Source: Corylus avellana (taxonomy: Eukaryota; Streptophyta; Magnoliopsida; Fagales; Betulaceae). Taken from it: a stretch of 64,000 nucleotides of DNA. Shown piece after piece: positions 41,800 to 54,516 of the stretch (positions are counted from its first letter, which is position 1; each line of letters begins with the position of its first letter). A model generated the notes under the pieces. That model was not told where the DNA came from. It ran no database searches and saw nothing but the letters and a program-made list of their open reading frames with translations. Position numbers and translations under genes: made by a program. The stretch covers positions 17,760,545 to 17,824,544 of the forward strand of contig NC_081551.1 of assembly GCF_901000735.1 (NCBI RefSeq), written 5' to 3'.

Positions 41800-43044
41800 A
41801 TTATGAACAGATTAGGGCCGGCATACATTTGCCGACTTTCGATGCAGAATGGATGCTTCTCCATGTTACTAAAATCATGGATTTGTGTTCTCTTCTGCCA
41901 TGAAAGTAGAGGGGTCTGCAATTGTGTGTTTAAATTGTGGTTGGTCATACTTGTTCTCTTGCTTTCGAACTTGTTATGTTTCTGATTATATCTGTTGTGG
42001 ATAATGTCCTTGTGTGACATTTTTTCTTTAAATCTTAGGCTCACTTTTAGACATTTGGTTATTGTGTAGTATCAACGTCTGTCTTGAATTAGAAGTCTTG
42101 GGGACATTTGGATGAAATGTATTTGTTCCGTTGTAGTTAACCGATTTCACTCAGTAGCTGTATCTCGCACAAGTCAGTCATCTGGAGTTGGCTCGTGCCA
42201 AATGGTAGCTGTAGTCTCTCCGATAATGGTAATTAATTGAAATCGTGTAATTCTATGAAATATTTATGCTATACCATCAGCTGTAGCCATGGCTTCTATA
42301 TTATCACTTTTTTATTGTTGGTATGTACCTACGAATGCCATGCAAGAGAAATTGGAGGTCAATTTCTTCCAGTAAAGGTCAATTGGCGAAAGGGGTATGT
42401 GGATTGGCTAGCTAGATGTGAAACTCAGCTCAAACAGCATCTTCGAAGCATGGGTTATTGAGATGGAGCATGAAGATCAAGATAGTTTCGCTCGTTTCTT
42501 TCTTGCTGCCTCAACAATATCGAATAACCCAAATGTTTTGATTGGGGAAAAATTCATGGGAACCTTGAGACGTAATAAGATCCGTTGCCAAGTTTTATGA
42601 AGTTTAAGAGAGGCAATCAAATATCATTGTGAAAATCTCTCTACCTCAGGCCATATAACTTACGACATAAAAAAAAGGGTCTTCTAAATATAAAGTTTTA
42701 CGGGTGAGAATTGAGATTTTGCCTATTCTGATCAACAGATTCTTTTTACTGCCCTTCTGTAAAAAGAAAAAAAAAACGCGCAACCTCTGCTAATCTGGTT
42801 ATCATGTAATAATTAGAGAATAATCAAAACATAAATTCCCTTCTGACCAGCCATGAATATAGTTTTACAACATGCCAAAACCAAAGCGGCATCCCATGAA
42901 TATAGGATCCTCTCAAACCAGACCTAGCTACCACTCAGCCGTACAAGCACAATCAAGTCCTAAACCTTCCACCAATCACAAAAGAAGTAAAAATTCCACC
43001 ATTCAGCCAGAAAATAGCTTTGGTACATCTAAGGTTTCTTGAAA
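41800..43044. other. Space between the convergent H2A.Z and KCS genes
   Basis: The first part is the H2A.Z 3' UTR. Two overlapping-frame segments at 42237-42600 are open but match nothing I know. The last 200 bases are the KCS 3' UTR on the minus strand. Confidence 0.45.
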
Positions 43045-44580
43045 TTAGATGGTCGATACCTTTGGAACATCTACTGGGAAGCTATGGATTTCATCCATCC
43101 AAGGGTTCTTCTCCTTGGCCGGGTTTATAGTCCTGAGAGCCTTCCACATTGCACTGTTACACTTAAACCCTGAACCAAATGCTATTTGCCATGTTCTATC
43201 TCCCTTCTTCATTCTCCCCTTTGCTTCTGTATAGGCCAGTTCATACCAAAGAGAACTGCTTGAGGTGTTCCCAAATCGATAAAGTGTCATCCTTGACGGC
43301 TCCATATGCCAATCTGACAGCTGCAAGTTCTTCTCCAGTTCATCCAAAACAGCTCTTCCTCCAGCATGAATGCAGAAATGCTCAAAAGCTAGTTTAAAAT
43401 CTGGAATATAAGGCTTCACCTTCATCTTGAAAAGTTTTTTCCCAACTAGTGTAGCAAAGAATAGCAGCTGTTCGGACATTGGCAAAACAAGAGGCCCCAG
43501 AGTGGTGATGTTTGTCTTTAAAGCGTCACCAGCAACTGCCATAAGATCCTTCGACAAAGTAACGCCAACCTTCCCCGTCGAGTCCTCTTCTTGAGTGACG
43601 CATCCAAAGCACTTGTCATCTGCACCCTTGTGAGTCCGAACCGTATGCACCAATTCGTATTTGGATCTTCTTCTGTCAGAGCTTTTGTTAGAAAGCAATA
43701 TCGCCGCTCCTCCCATTCGGAATAAGCAATTGGAAACAAGCTTTGATCGATCATTTCCGAAATACCAATTCAGTGTGATGTTCTCCATGCTGATAACCAA
43801 TGCATAGGAGTTTGGATAAACCTGAAGAAGTTCTTTAGCAAGAGAAATTGAGATCAGCCCGGCACTGCAACCCATCCCACCTAGATTATAGCTAACTATG
43901 TTTCCACGAAGCTTGTAGTGGTTGACAACCATGGCAGAAAGAGACGGGGTTGGATTGAACAAGCTACAATTCACAATCAAAATTCCAATGTCTTTGGGTT
44001 TTACTGCGGTCTTGGCAAAAAGCTCGTCAATAGCACCAAACATCACAGCCTCAGCTTCATTTCTAGCTTCTTTCATTGAAGGGTTTGGAGGAAGATTGAG
44101 AACAGCCTCTGGAAGGTAAGTAGACTCACCAAGGCCAGACCTCTCAAGGATCTTACGCTGGAACTGAAGATTATCCTCTGAAAACGTACCAGTCATCTGA
44201 GATTGATCCATGAAGATCTTTTTGGTGCACTTTCTCGACTCGTCAGGCTTGTAGCAGGAGAAGTTGACAAGGTACACAGGGCGAGGCCGGGTGAGAAAGT
44301 AGACGGTGGATAAGAAAACGAGGAGAGTCGAGCAGATGATCACTGAAAGTAGATTGTACTGTAAATGCTCCCAGAGATCATAAAGATCATGGAGAGAAAA
44401 TGTTGAGACCTGTACGGCCATTACAACCACAAGAGGGGTGAGGAAAAGGAACATTCCATGAGTGATGAGGTGATGGTAACCCAGCTTCACATATTTTAGT
44501 TTAATGGATTTCTTGAAATCAGGGAGGTTACGCGACGATGAGGGTGGGATCAAGGGGGTATCAGGTTTTGGCTCTGTCAT
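43045..44580 (-). CDS. KCS11: 3-ketoacyl-CoA synthase (KCS11-like)
   Basis: The coding sequence is one exon of 511 residues, starting at the ATG at 44580-44578. An upstream in-frame Met exists, but the intron acceptor sits six bases before this ATG. The enzyme condenses malonyl-CoA with a long-chain acyl-CoA, the first step of ER fatty-acid elongation for waxes, suberin and sphingolipids. Two membrane segments lie near 40-60 and 75-98. The FAE1/type III condensing domain has catalytic Cys238 (GGMGCSAG), His405 (EHFCIHAGG) and Asn438 (RFGNTSSSS). The N-terminal [20 protein letters not shown] and C-terminal [19 protein letters not shown] runs fit the KCS4/KCS11 group. All key residues are present. 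Confidence 0.95.
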   Translation of the reverse strand: MTEPKPDTPLIPPSSSRNLPDFKKSIKLKYVKLGYHHLITHGMFLFLTPLVVVMAVQVSTFSLHDLYDLWEHLQYNLLSVIICSTLLVFLSTVYFLTRPRPVYLVNFSCYKPDESRKCTKKIFMDQSQMTGTFSEDNLQFQRKILERSGLGESTYLPEAVLNLPPNPSMKEARNEAEAVMFGAIDELFAKTAVKPKDIGILIVNCSLFNPTPSLSAMVVNHYKLRGNIVSYNLGGMGCSAGLISISLAKELLQVYPNSYALVISMENITLNWYFGNDRSKLVSNCLFRMGGAAILLSNKSSDRRRSKYELVHTVRTHKGADDKCFGCVTQEEDSTGKVGVTLSKDLMAVAGDALKTNITTLGPLVLPMSEQLLFFATLVGKKLFKMKVKPYIPDFKLAFEHFCIHAGGRAVLDELEKNLQLSDWHMEPSRMTLYRFGNTSSSSLWYELAYTEAKGRMKKGDRTWQIAFGSGFKCNSAMWKALRTINPAKEKNPWMDEIHSFPVDVPKVSTI

Positions 44581-44585
44581 TTTCC

Positions 44586-45213
44586 CTGTTAGATATCCAA
44601 CAAATCGGGTGAGATAAAATACCAGAGGATTCAAAAAAAAAAACAAACCATAATCAATGTCAATTCTAGGCACACATCATGAACATCCCAGAAGCAAATA
44701 AGAACGATGGAAAGGGTTTCTAAGATAACTAGAATCAATCGGTATAGTCTTCAGTAGTAAATTCGATTCGATCAGAAATGGCGGTACAAATTTTCTTATT
44801 TGGTTTGAAATTTCTGAGATTCCATATGAAGATTCTAAAATGCGAGTTCTCTATGAGAAACGTATATCAACAAAATTAAAGTACATACATTATGACGATA
44901 ATCAAAAAGTTCTTTCGTTCTCATTTTTCTCACTATAAAATCCCTCGATTTATCCTTTATAAATCAAAATTATGCAATCAGCAACCCCAGATCAGAATTC
45001 CACCTTATAGAAACCCATAGCAGAAAGAACGACAAAAGAAAGAAACCCAGATCAAAATTTGCATAAGGGACGAGATTTTTCAACAATCTAAAGACGTTGA
45101 TAGCAGAAAAAACTAGAAAAAAAGAGCAAAACTCAAAAGAATTAAACGAAAATTCCATCCATAAAAATATTCCACTTGCATAATTAACCAAAACCCAGAT
45201 CCCAAAAACTCAC
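44586..45213 (-). other. Intron in the 5' UTR of the KCS gene
   Basis: On the minus strand the donor CAAG|GTGAGT lies at 45214/45213 and the acceptor AACAG at 44586, just before GGAAAATG. The intron of about 630 bp has no coding sequence. Leader introns are frequent in highly expressed plant genes, which is an inference here. Confidence 0.65.
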
Positions 45214-45302
45214 CTTGAATGCCGAATCCCACCAGAGATCGCCAAAATAAAAAATAAAAAAAATCGCCGGAGCAGCCGAAGAGAGAACCAGAGAAAGATA
45301 GA

Positions 45303-45316
45303 AATATATTATATAC
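45303..45316 (-). promoter_or_regulatory. TATA region of the KCS gene
   Basis: The minus strand reads GTATATAATATATT about 90 bases upstream of the leader intron donor. It would give a short first exon ending at 45214. The start site is inferred. Confidence 0.5.
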
Positions 45317-47453
45317 GAGGTCTCGGAGAGAGATAGAGAATAAAATTAATCGGTTATAAATAAATAAAATTGGAAAAATAACAAATATTTCAAAAACTTA
45401 GAAATTGAGGAGGAATGTGGGGCGAGATGGGAGTAGATTTATAGAAACGGAGGAGAAGATAATGCGAAAGCCCTGGAAGCCGTAGATGAAACCGGAGAGG
45501 AGTACGCGTCTTTAAGGCGGCGCTTCTCGAATTTGATTTTTTTTCTTTTGACCTTTTTGACTTTTCCGACACTGGCCGGTCCTTGTCGGGGTAATCTCAC
45601 GGTTGTGATGTGCCACTTGCCACAATCTCTGCTTCTTCTAGTCTTCCCAACAAATAATAATAATAATAATAATAAAAAAATTGGTAAAGGATTATTGCAT
45701 GTCAAGTTTATATTTTCTCAAACATGTCAAAGTTGTTGGCCTTTTTTGACCATACGTTTTTTTGGAGGAGTGTTTTTGTGCCTTTTAGCCCCCAAAAAAA
45801 AGAAAAAAGAAAAAAAAAAAGGTAAAAGTAATAATAAACTACACTAAACAAAACACTTAAAAAATACTTAAATATTAATTATTTTTACATCACATTTCCA
45901 AACCCCCCCAAAAAAAAAAAAAAAAACCAAAAAAGTTTAATCAAACTAACCGTTATATAACTTATATTCCATTTAGGTGGGGTCGGTTTTTGAACATATT
46001 TTTTAAACTTAAGGAACAAGCTCCTGATAATGATTTTAGCCGATTACAGCTCACTGCAGTTAAAAATAATTTTTTTAATCATTACTTTTAATTGTAACTT
46101 TTTTTTTTGTTTGGTCAAATTGTAGAATTATCTTAACTTCACAATTTCTTTATCTTCACTCGATCTCTTTTTTAAGGAAAAATCCTATTTAGATAGAAAG
46201 GTCGACTAGAGTCTAGAGAGTTCTTTTCATCCATTCTTTTTATGGTAGGCGTGAATTATTTGAACCGAACATTCTCGCAAGCTAAGAAAAGAAAGTGATA
46301 TTTATCAAAGGTAACTTAATCATCTAAAGACTATGGATTAAAATTTGTGTTTTTTTATCTTAAAACAAAAATATTAACAAATTTAAATTAAAATTTGTCA
46401 ATGGTAGCTCAATCGGCTGGAGACCACAGCTCATAAAGCGGAGCTTACTAGTTCGAATTTCCTCTCCTCACTTTCGTGTGAACATGTTAAAAAAAAAATT
46501 GAAATTTTTTATAACAAATTGAAATTTCCACTAAATTATATGTTTCTTTTTGTTAATAAAATAAACCCTTTAAAATAATTTTTTATTACATTCTAGAAAG
46601 TCAAGTTTTGCTTCCTATACATAAAAATCTAGTAATAACTTACGGGTGTGAGAGGCTACATACATTACATGAGGTTCAAGTCAAGTTTTGGGAAGACGAA
46701 AGCACAATTATTTATTTATTTATTAATTAAATTTGGTCCACTTGCAAAAATTGCTTCTTATTCGGAGAGCATGAGGTGTGACCGGTAATGCTGGTCACGT
46801 GAAGCATGAACATCTGTTGTTTCTCTCATATAGCTGTAAGATTCCTCCAAGAGGCCAGCCTCCATGTGCAAAACTCTGCTTTAGCTCCATTATATATATA
46901 TATATATATGCGTGAGAGTGACAGGATTTTAAAAGTCTCAAGGAATTTTTGGGATTCCCTTCTATAGAAAAAAGTTTTAACAACTTAAAAAAAAAAAAAA
47001 AAAATCATTTTCAAACTTTTATGAAATACTGTTTTTAATTTTTTTTTTTTATTAAACAGATTCATTTTTATATATTAAAAACATTTTTTAAACTCTTTCA
47101 ACGTAACGAAATAGGATGTTTGAAATTGAGAGTATTTATTTTATGATAAAGATTTAAAGTTGGTATATTTAATTATGTATATAAAGTTAATATTCATGAC
47201 ATATTTTATTTAAAATATAGAAAAAATTTGTCCATTCCAACCACTCAAAGCCATTAAAAAAAAAAAGAAGAAAAAAAGATGCATAAACAATATAAATTAT
47301 TTCTTCCACATTTCAAAGCAATTTCTTCCCAATTACAAAAGAATCTATTTGGATGAAGAAAAGATATAACGGTAGCACGGGAAGCTCTGAAAAAGGGTTG
47401 GAAAGCGAATATCCACCTACGCGTGAGTTGTCAAACTTGAAAGTTCAATTGCA

Positions 47454-47497
<44 letters not shown>

Positions 47498-48396
47498 GTG
47501 CATGCCACGCATTGGGATTGGGTTGATTTTGAAAATGAGGCAGCCAACCGTGCCAGATCGATACCGATACGTGCACTGCTGTTAAAACCACCGTAGCCAC
47601 ATAAAACGACTGCTCAATTAGGAAAATAAATAATCGGTTTTTTTAGTTTTATTTAATTTAGAATATTAGTATTTAATTTTATATTTTACGAGTTAATGTT
47701 ATTTTGTAATACAATAATTTTATATTTTCTAGCTATTAACTCGTGTGAGATGGATTATGATCTCTTATCCCCCCGCCCCCCATTTTTTTAATATCAAACG
47801 GCTTAAAAATGCCACCTATTAAAAATGTGATATGTTATTATTGAAAATCGAGTATATTTTTATTAGGTTTTTGCTCTTTATATTATGCAAAAGCTTTGAG
47901 TAAAAAATTGTCTTCTAATTCTGAAGAAGAAGCCTTTTGGGATAAAAATTGTTGTTAATTTATTTTTTACTATGTGGCATTTTTTCAAGCCCTTTAAAAT
48001 GACTTAAATTTCGTAATTTGAAAATTAGAAAAATTGCAGAAAATCCTTTTCTAAGTGGGATTTGAATCCCTAGGGATTCCAACAACAAATTGCTGCAAAT
48101 CAGGATTCCTTGTGTGGTAAAAGGAAATCTGGGATCATAATGAACCCCAAAATAAGAGGAAAAAAGGCAAAATTGCTGAACTTCTGACAAAATTTTGTAA
48201 ATAAGCAGGAAAAACCTGTGTGTTGTCTTAGAAGGAGAAACAAGAAGTAATTACATTTCTTTACAACTCTGCATCCCAGGTGATCAACATCTGGTAGCCA
48301 TTATGTTGAGCTAAGCCTATATTGTTTCTTTCATTACAATTAATCAAGGAAAGTGCTTGTCAAAGGCAAGGATTGTCAACTCTGTACTTGGATGGA
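45317..48396. other. Intergenic region between the KCS and SOUL genes
   Basis: AT-rich DNA with many homopolymers, an AAT microsatellite (45654-45674), a SINE (46396-46498), a TA tract near 46890 and a GA microsatellite (47457-47492). The last part is the SOUL gene 3' UTR. No other gene is recognised. Confidence 0.5.
46396..46498 (+). mobile_element. tRNA-derived SINE
   Basis: An A-box-like TAGCTCAATCGG (46405-46416) and a B-box-like GTTCGAATT (46451-46459) lie 46 bases apart, as in a polymerase III promoter. An A-rich tail begins at 46488. It cannot fold as a true tRNA. A related copy is at 55104-55193. Confidence 0.65.
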
Positions 48397-51300
48397 CTAA
48401 TCCAATGTGAACTCCTCAAGCCATAGTAGCACTTCATTTCTCTTCAGTGCAACCAACCACCAAAAGATACAGAGAATGATGTCAGGAACTAGTATAACAA
48501 ATACAGAAAAATGAAATATAATAAATTTTGCAGGTCTAAGCAAGGGGTATTTGATAGTAAGGCAAATTTATAGCTCATATCAAGTTAACAGAGTGAAGGT
48601 GGCAAAGCAAAACCAACTTCTCTCCATTTTAGTATCTATTTTATTATCAGGATTTAAAATTGGTGTATCTAATGGTTTATATGATGTCAATAAAGCATAT
48701 ATCTGAAGATTATATTGAAAAGAATAAGATCAAGCCCACTAAACTCAAAAAAGATGAAGCAAAATAATCATACCAATGAACAACACTAGCATAGAAGATT
48801 CACAAATCCAATATAAAAGATATTGAGTAGTGGATTTTTTTCCCCTCATTCTTGAAAAAATGGCACCGAAGTTGAGATAAAACATGAATTCCTCCATAGT
48901 TCTCTTCATTCTATGCTTACATTTTTCCCCTCAATAATTGAGTTGAGTATAATAGAATAGGGAAGTGCTTCTATTAGTAAATATATGGGCTAGAACCAAT
49001 ATCCAGATGTCTTAGTTCGAGCTAATATTTCATTCAACTAGTTGATGGGGGCTTACTCCATCTTTACTAACTTGCATAGACGGATGGCTTCTAAGAAGCT
49101 TCATTCATGGAAGGCATGTGAGCTTCAACTATACAGACATTTTCTTCCACAAGAACTCAAGCTCAAAATGATTATTTAGATATTATTAGGATTTCCTTGC
49201 TCTCTGTTTGGTTGCCAAAAAGACAGGAGGAAATGGAAAGAAAATTTTGAATCCCACTACTGTTGTTTGAGCAAAAATCTTTCCAAATAAAAATTGCAAA
49301 TTACAAACACCTTACACAATAAAACCATAAATCAGATTATCTAAATGGTATAACTCAGATTTAAAGAGTATTCGAGGGCAAAAGGATACCACATCATACC
49401 ATTATAAAGCTCCATGTTCGGCCTGGATCATTATATCGTGCGAGCAAACAACCCGTCTTAGGATTGAGGCCATCATTTATAAGAGAAGAGCGAAGTGCTT
49501 TCTCTTTCTCTTGGACAGTATCTTCAGTAACTCTTCCAGAGAACTTCAAAACTGCAGCAATGCCTCCTTCCACCTTTCTCAAGCTAATTGTTTCTTGATT
49601 AGGATCTGGCAAACTGGGAAAAGATACTAGCTTATTCAATTTTCTGATTAATTGGATGCATCCAGTTGCATTTTTGGACATAAACTCCTATATTAACATT
49701 CAATCTTTAACGTTAATATTTTACAGCCAAAAAAATATGATGAGCCTCACCTGCTTATATCTTTCTCTAAAGGAAGAACTATTTGGATGGATACTTTGGA
49801 CAGTTCAGCATCATATGCCTGTGTGAAGACAGGAGTAGTCATTGGTATCTTCTCTGACTTGGAATTCTTTCCAAAAATGTACCTAGACAGATGAATTATC
49901 ATCCATATTACTCAAGAGAACAGCAAAACAACATAACTGAATTGGATTGTGAAAGACACTCACCCAGTAACATCATTAAAGCCAGTCGACCCAGCTAATT
50001 TGTCTCCCTTTGCTTCTACCACTAAAAACGGTGAATACTTCCTCACCTGTATAATCATTTGAAAATCTAGGGGACTTAGATAATTACAGGACATTCCTGC
50101 ATATATGATAAACTAAATATATGGTAGGATCATCAATATCATTGGAAACACTGAGATCATGGATCATTTCCCAGTAATTACAAGAGCCATCTTTAAGAGA
50201 GCATAAATGTGAAGGCAATAGGAATAGATACTAGTATATTACATAATGCATAGGTATCATATTACACGTTTTATATCTTTGAATTATCACCACGGTCAAC
50301 CAACTTTATACAATGACACCATTTTTTCATAAATGCCCAAACAATTTCTTCAAGAAAAGACGGACAAACCTCGTAGTTAGCTGTTCTTTTCAATATCTGG
50401 TACTTAGGAGTTTCCAAGTCTGGAGTCTTGTATATCCGCAGCTGAAAAAGGTTACAATCTACACATAAGAAGGGACGCTCAATTACAGAAACACAAATAT
50501 GACCATCTCATGTCATTTTAAGCAAAGAAGGAAGGTGCCAGTACCTGCTTTAGCACATCCCCCAGACCTTCTAGAGAAAAATATTCATTGTTCTCTATGG
50601 AATCCCAAAAGTCCTACAATTTACAAGAACATAATTATCAACATTTATGATGTGTCATACACATTGTCCTTCTTGCATATGGTAAGAGGAGTGAACATTA
50701 CCAAATGACTGCAAAACTTTCCAGTCTCTGGGTTGATCCCCATGACAGAGGTTCCTGTAAAGACCAGTTCTGGTTTCCATGGCAGAATGATAAACCTCAT
50801 GATCATAGTCCACCTTGTAGTAATTTCATAAGGTCCTGTCTATAGCAACTCAATCAGTCAAAGAAGTGATTCCATACAAACTTATTGTCTTGTACAAAAA
50901 GACAATGAGTGAGAGGAATTTCACTTTAAGTTAAAATTTCTAGAATTTAAGTGCTTGAAAATGAATGTGATATCCAATTGGAATTTAGGGTCACCATACA
51001 ATATTACACTGAATGTAACCAATTGAAGATTCAAGGAAAGGTTATACCTAAGCAGAGTAATTGTCTATGTTAGGTTTTATGTTGTTGGTAAATTTAGTGC
51101 AAATTTTTTGTGTGTTGTGAGTCTAGGTTTAGGATTGAAGTTGGTCTTAAAATGAAATTTAAGAACTTGGTTCGAGTTGAAAAACAAAATAGCTCGTTTG
51201 CAACATTGATCATATAGTGTTTGAATGAGACGGTTTTCAAAGATCAATATGCAAGGCAAAATGTCTCGATCGTAAGAATGTTCGAAGGGCATTCCAAAAA

Positions 51301-52842
51301 GGCTTGATTGCAAGCTGGTCAAATCCAGTTCGCCGAGGCTGAATTAGAAGACTCACAGAATGTCCCGATAGCAATGACAATCGCAATCATCGCACATCGT
51401 TTGATAGAGATGGTCATCAAGTCAAATCCAAGACACTCGATCGCAACCTTGATTGTACAGTGTTTGAACACTGCTATGCAAAAACTGTGAAACCCTAGCT
51501 CGCATTCGAACGAGAAATGGTACTGTTCGAGTGAGACTTTGGCAAACTGTTTTAAACCTTAGCCTAAAAATTTCAGTTCTCCCCCATCTATATAAGTGTC
51601 ATAAGTCACGACTTTCATAATCTAGGATACTATTTTTCATTGTTCTTGGAGGATAATCTAGGAGACTATTTTTCAAAAAGTTTCTACTTAGTAACCAAAT
51701 CTCATTCATTTATTCTGCCTATCTTGATTGTGGTGACTGAAACAGTGGCAATTGGTTTGATAAATATTTTCTTTAGTGATCTGTTTAATAACAACTTAGG
51801 TCTAAAACGTAGACGATCTGCTTGGAACTGTTCAGGAGGAGCTTAGATCGCTGGAACCACAAGTTTTCCCCAAGACCAAATGAGCTATAGTTTTACTTAG
51901 CCTCACCAAGAAATCAGCGGTTCCCAAGGCCGCTAATCCAAATTAGGCTTGTGTAAGTGATTTTTTATTATGGAGAGTCAACCCACGCCCTAATAGATGC
52001 CCAACCTTCTTTGAAACCATTGAACCACCACCCCGGTGGTTAAAAAGTTTCATTTGATTACATGGTGTTAGTGAGGAAAACAAGACTTCTTTCAACGTCA
52101 AATTGATCAATTAGTGAGTAGTGACCATTACCGAAAGGTACTCCCTCCCTTCAAGAATCATTAGTATCAAATAAGTGCAAAAAACAGCAAATAAATATCA
52201 AAAGGTAATGACAAGCATTAGAAGATTTCTCAGAAATCATGCATAATGCCAAACCGGAGGCATAAAGAAAGAAAGAGTAAATTAAAAATGAATAGAAATT
52301 GTAGTAAAGCAAACCTGTTTGACTCTGTGCAACTGGAACTCAGGCCTGAAGAGCACCTTCAAGAGAGTTATGTTAAACAGGTACCCACTTACGGTGTCAT
52401 GCTTGGTGATTGGGTCCCTGAATTTCACACGCTCATCGTACGCCGTCCGATCAATCCCCTGATCGTCGAAGAGGTGCGGCAGATCATCGTACAAAAAACC
52501 CACAAGCCGTTCCACGTTGGCCGTTGATTTTGGCGGGCTTTGGTCCACAAGGCTTAGCGCAATGGCCCACTTGGAGTTTTGGCGAGCTTTAAGAGCTAAG
52601 CTTTTGTTTTTGAAATTTTGTTGGGGAAGTCTGGTGGGTTTGGTAGGACTCAGTCGGTGGCCGCTGAGACGCACGGAGGGGATTGGGCGGAAAACGTGGT
52701 GGGAGAGTTGGGTGTTGGCCATTTGTGTGGGTTCAAATGTGTGGCATTGGTTTGTGGGTAATTGCTTTTCTGGGTTTAGCCGGAAGAAATGATTGGCTTG
52801 TGTTGGTTGAAACTGGTGGAGATGGATGCGGCAAGTGTTCAT
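48397..52842 (-). CDS. HBP5: SOUL heme-binding protein with DUF2358 domain, eight exons
   Basis: Exons on the minus strand: 52842-52315, 50839-50702, 50613-50545, 50441-50370, 50046-49964, 49882-49751, 49613-49400 and 48441-48397. All joins are GT-AG and keep frame, giving 426 residues. The Ser/Thr/Gln-rich first 90 residues without acidic clusters fit a chloroplast transit peptide. DUF2358 follows (LVGFLYDDLPHLF, YDERVKFRDPI, YEITTRWTMIM). The C-terminal half is a SOUL domain (YQILKRTANYEVRKYSPFLV, IPMTTPVFTQ, LLARYNDPGRTW, NEVLLWLEEF). This pair of domains is that of Arabidopsis HBP5-type plastid proteins, which bind heme and related tetrapyrroles. A second Met at residue 41 is an alternative start. 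Intron 1 (1.5 kb) contains repeat-like DNA at 51060-51960. Confidence 0.9.
51060..51960. other. LTR-like fragment in SOUL intron 1
   Basis: The segment has a TATA-like CATCTATATAAGTG (near 51585) after a GC-richer stretch with several TCGATCG/TCGAAC words, resembling LTR promoter sequence. No ends or target duplication could be set. It may equally be unique intronic DNA. Confidence 0.25.
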
Positions 52843-52989
52843 GGTAGATGGGCTTTTGAGGCAGAGAAAAAGGAGATGCCATCTGGTCCGCTTGTTGGGC
52901 TATTTGGGCTGTAGAAGGTGAATTTATTCCACCCGAAATCTTAAAGTCCCAAGAGATCGCCAACCCTTTGCATGTCTGTTTCCTGCATT

Positions 52990-53828
52990 TTTTTATTTTT
53001 TATTTTTTCAAAAAATCTTTCGTATTCATTCATTGAAAAAAAAATCAAGAGCATAAAGTTCTGATATGAGGTTACAACATGACAAATGTAAAAATTTTAC
53101 AATCAAGTCTTATTTATGACTTCAACATTCGCTAACACATGTTCAAACTTACAGTTATAGAACAGGTCTGCTCCAGTCAGACTCAACCTAATACATAGGT
53201 AGCCCATATTCTCAACTTTTATTTTCTCCGCCATGGGAGTAAAACCCTTACACTAAAACTAATCCTCATCGACCCAAAGGTTAAGATAAAAACCTTTTTC
53301 CCCAAAGATCACTCTTGAAAGTAAATATAAGGAGAAATCATATACTTATTAAAAAAAAAAACAAAAACAAAAACAAAAACAAAAACACAATAAAAAAAAT
53401 TAGCAAACAGCAACAAAAGCCAGGTTGAGAGAGGCGAAGCGCACGGGGCGGCACGTGGTGGACAAGATGAGCCATTTGCACCGATGGACAGATGAGGAGC
53501 CGGGGAGCACGGTGGGCCAGTGCGTGGCTGAGTGAAACAGTTGAGGAGACTATATCTAGATTTGAAAAATTAAATCTAAAGCCCAACCGATTACGAGGAG
53601 GCAAAGAGCGGTGGAGGGCGGACGGAGGCAACGCAATATAAGTAAAGGGATAATCGGAGCAACTGAACTAGTCGGAAAAACCAAAAAAAGAAACCGATAA
53701 AAAGAAAGAAAGAAAGAAAGAAACAAGAAGGGGGGAGGGGAAAGGGGGCTTGCTCCTCCCCACATGTTCTCTCTCTAGGTTTTCTCCTAGGGCCCGGCTA
53801 CCAAAGACTAGTGGTCTGTTGCGACTTT
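52990..53828 (-). mobile_element. Non-LTR retrotransposon derivative, copy 2
   Basis: It is flanked by GTTTCCTGCATTT (52977-52989) and GTTTCATGCATTT (53829-53841), a 13-bp duplication with one change. On the minus strand it has a CCTAGGAGAAAACCTAGAG-type 5' end, a pyrimidine-rich part, and a tail with CTTTGGGTCGATGAGG, GGGCTACCTATGTATTAGG and CTTTATGCTCTTGATT. The tail is homologous to that of the copy at 2016-3151. No reverse transcriptase is visible. Confidence 0.7.
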
Positions 53829-53841
53829 GTTTCATGCATTT

Positions 53842-54291
53842 CTAATATGAATGGAATGCTAGATATTATATTTTTGTTTATAAGTATCAAATAATATTTA
53901 CGTGATGATTTCAACAAATATTTGGATGAATTATTATTTTATTTTAAAAAAAATTTAGTATTAATTAAGATGTCACATTAATATTGTAAAATTTACCATT
54001 AAATCGAACTGAATGCATTTCCCACTTATTTTTTGGACGGAAATGCATTTTCCACTTTATTTTTTCCGAGAAATACACAGGAAAGGAATTAAAGATGAGG
54101 AAACAACTAGGAAAAAGAAAGAAAGAAGAGGACAGCTACAAGGCAAAAGACCAAAAATACAGTGAGTGGCAGCCCACCATACGAGAATAAAGATGACAAG
54201 TAGCTTTCATGGGGCAAATCGAAGATGCATATCTCGCATAGAATCAATATGTTTGTAACAGGTGTTTCAAATCGCCTGCCAACTAGGCTTC
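53842..54291. other. Spacer before the acidic-repeat gene cluster
   Basis: AT-rich DNA with no gene recognised. The tandem duplication unit begins at its right end. Confidence 0.5.
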
Positions 54292-54307
54292 CACCTGGAA
54301 TTTCTGG

Positions 54308-54406
54308 CACGTTTCTTCCACGTATCTCAAGCATTATGGCACACCTCGCCACGTGGCTAACGTGCACCAAAGCAAGCCCTACAATCTTCTCTCGCTCTAT
54401 ATATAA
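54308..54406 (+). promoter_or_regulatory. ACGT-element cluster and TATA box of gene A1
   Basis: Four ACGT cores occur within 55 bp: 54309, 54320, 54351 (inside CCACGTGG, a G-box) and 54360 (AACGTGC). The TATA box CTATATATAAC is at 54397-54406, about 110 bp before the ATG. G-boxes paired with a second ACGT are typical bZIP sites of ABA- or stress-responsive genes. That response is inferred. The block is conserved in unit 2 (58943-59041). Confidence 0.6.
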
Positions 54407-54516
54407 CACTCAGCCCTAGCCTGTCTTTCTGTGTCCCAAGCAACAATCTTGACTCATTCCTCTGACTACTTTTTTCTTCAGTTCTTCTTCCACCAGTCAA
54501 GAAGAAGAAAAAAAAA

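Noticed and set aside
42237..42600. Two open segments between H2A.Z and KCS
   Set aside because: No known domain, no splice logic and no conservation evidence; left as intergenic.
43049..44119. Plus-strand open frames opposite the KCS gene
   Set aside because: They are shadows of a well-conserved coding sequence on the minus strand.
44581..44673. N-terminal extension of the KCS protein by 31 residues
   Set aside because: An intron acceptor lies six bases before the internal ATG, and the family starts at that Met.
46396..46498. Possible tRNA gene
   Set aside because: A- and B-box words are present, but no acceptor stem or anticodon loop can be formed. A tRNA-derived SINE fits better.
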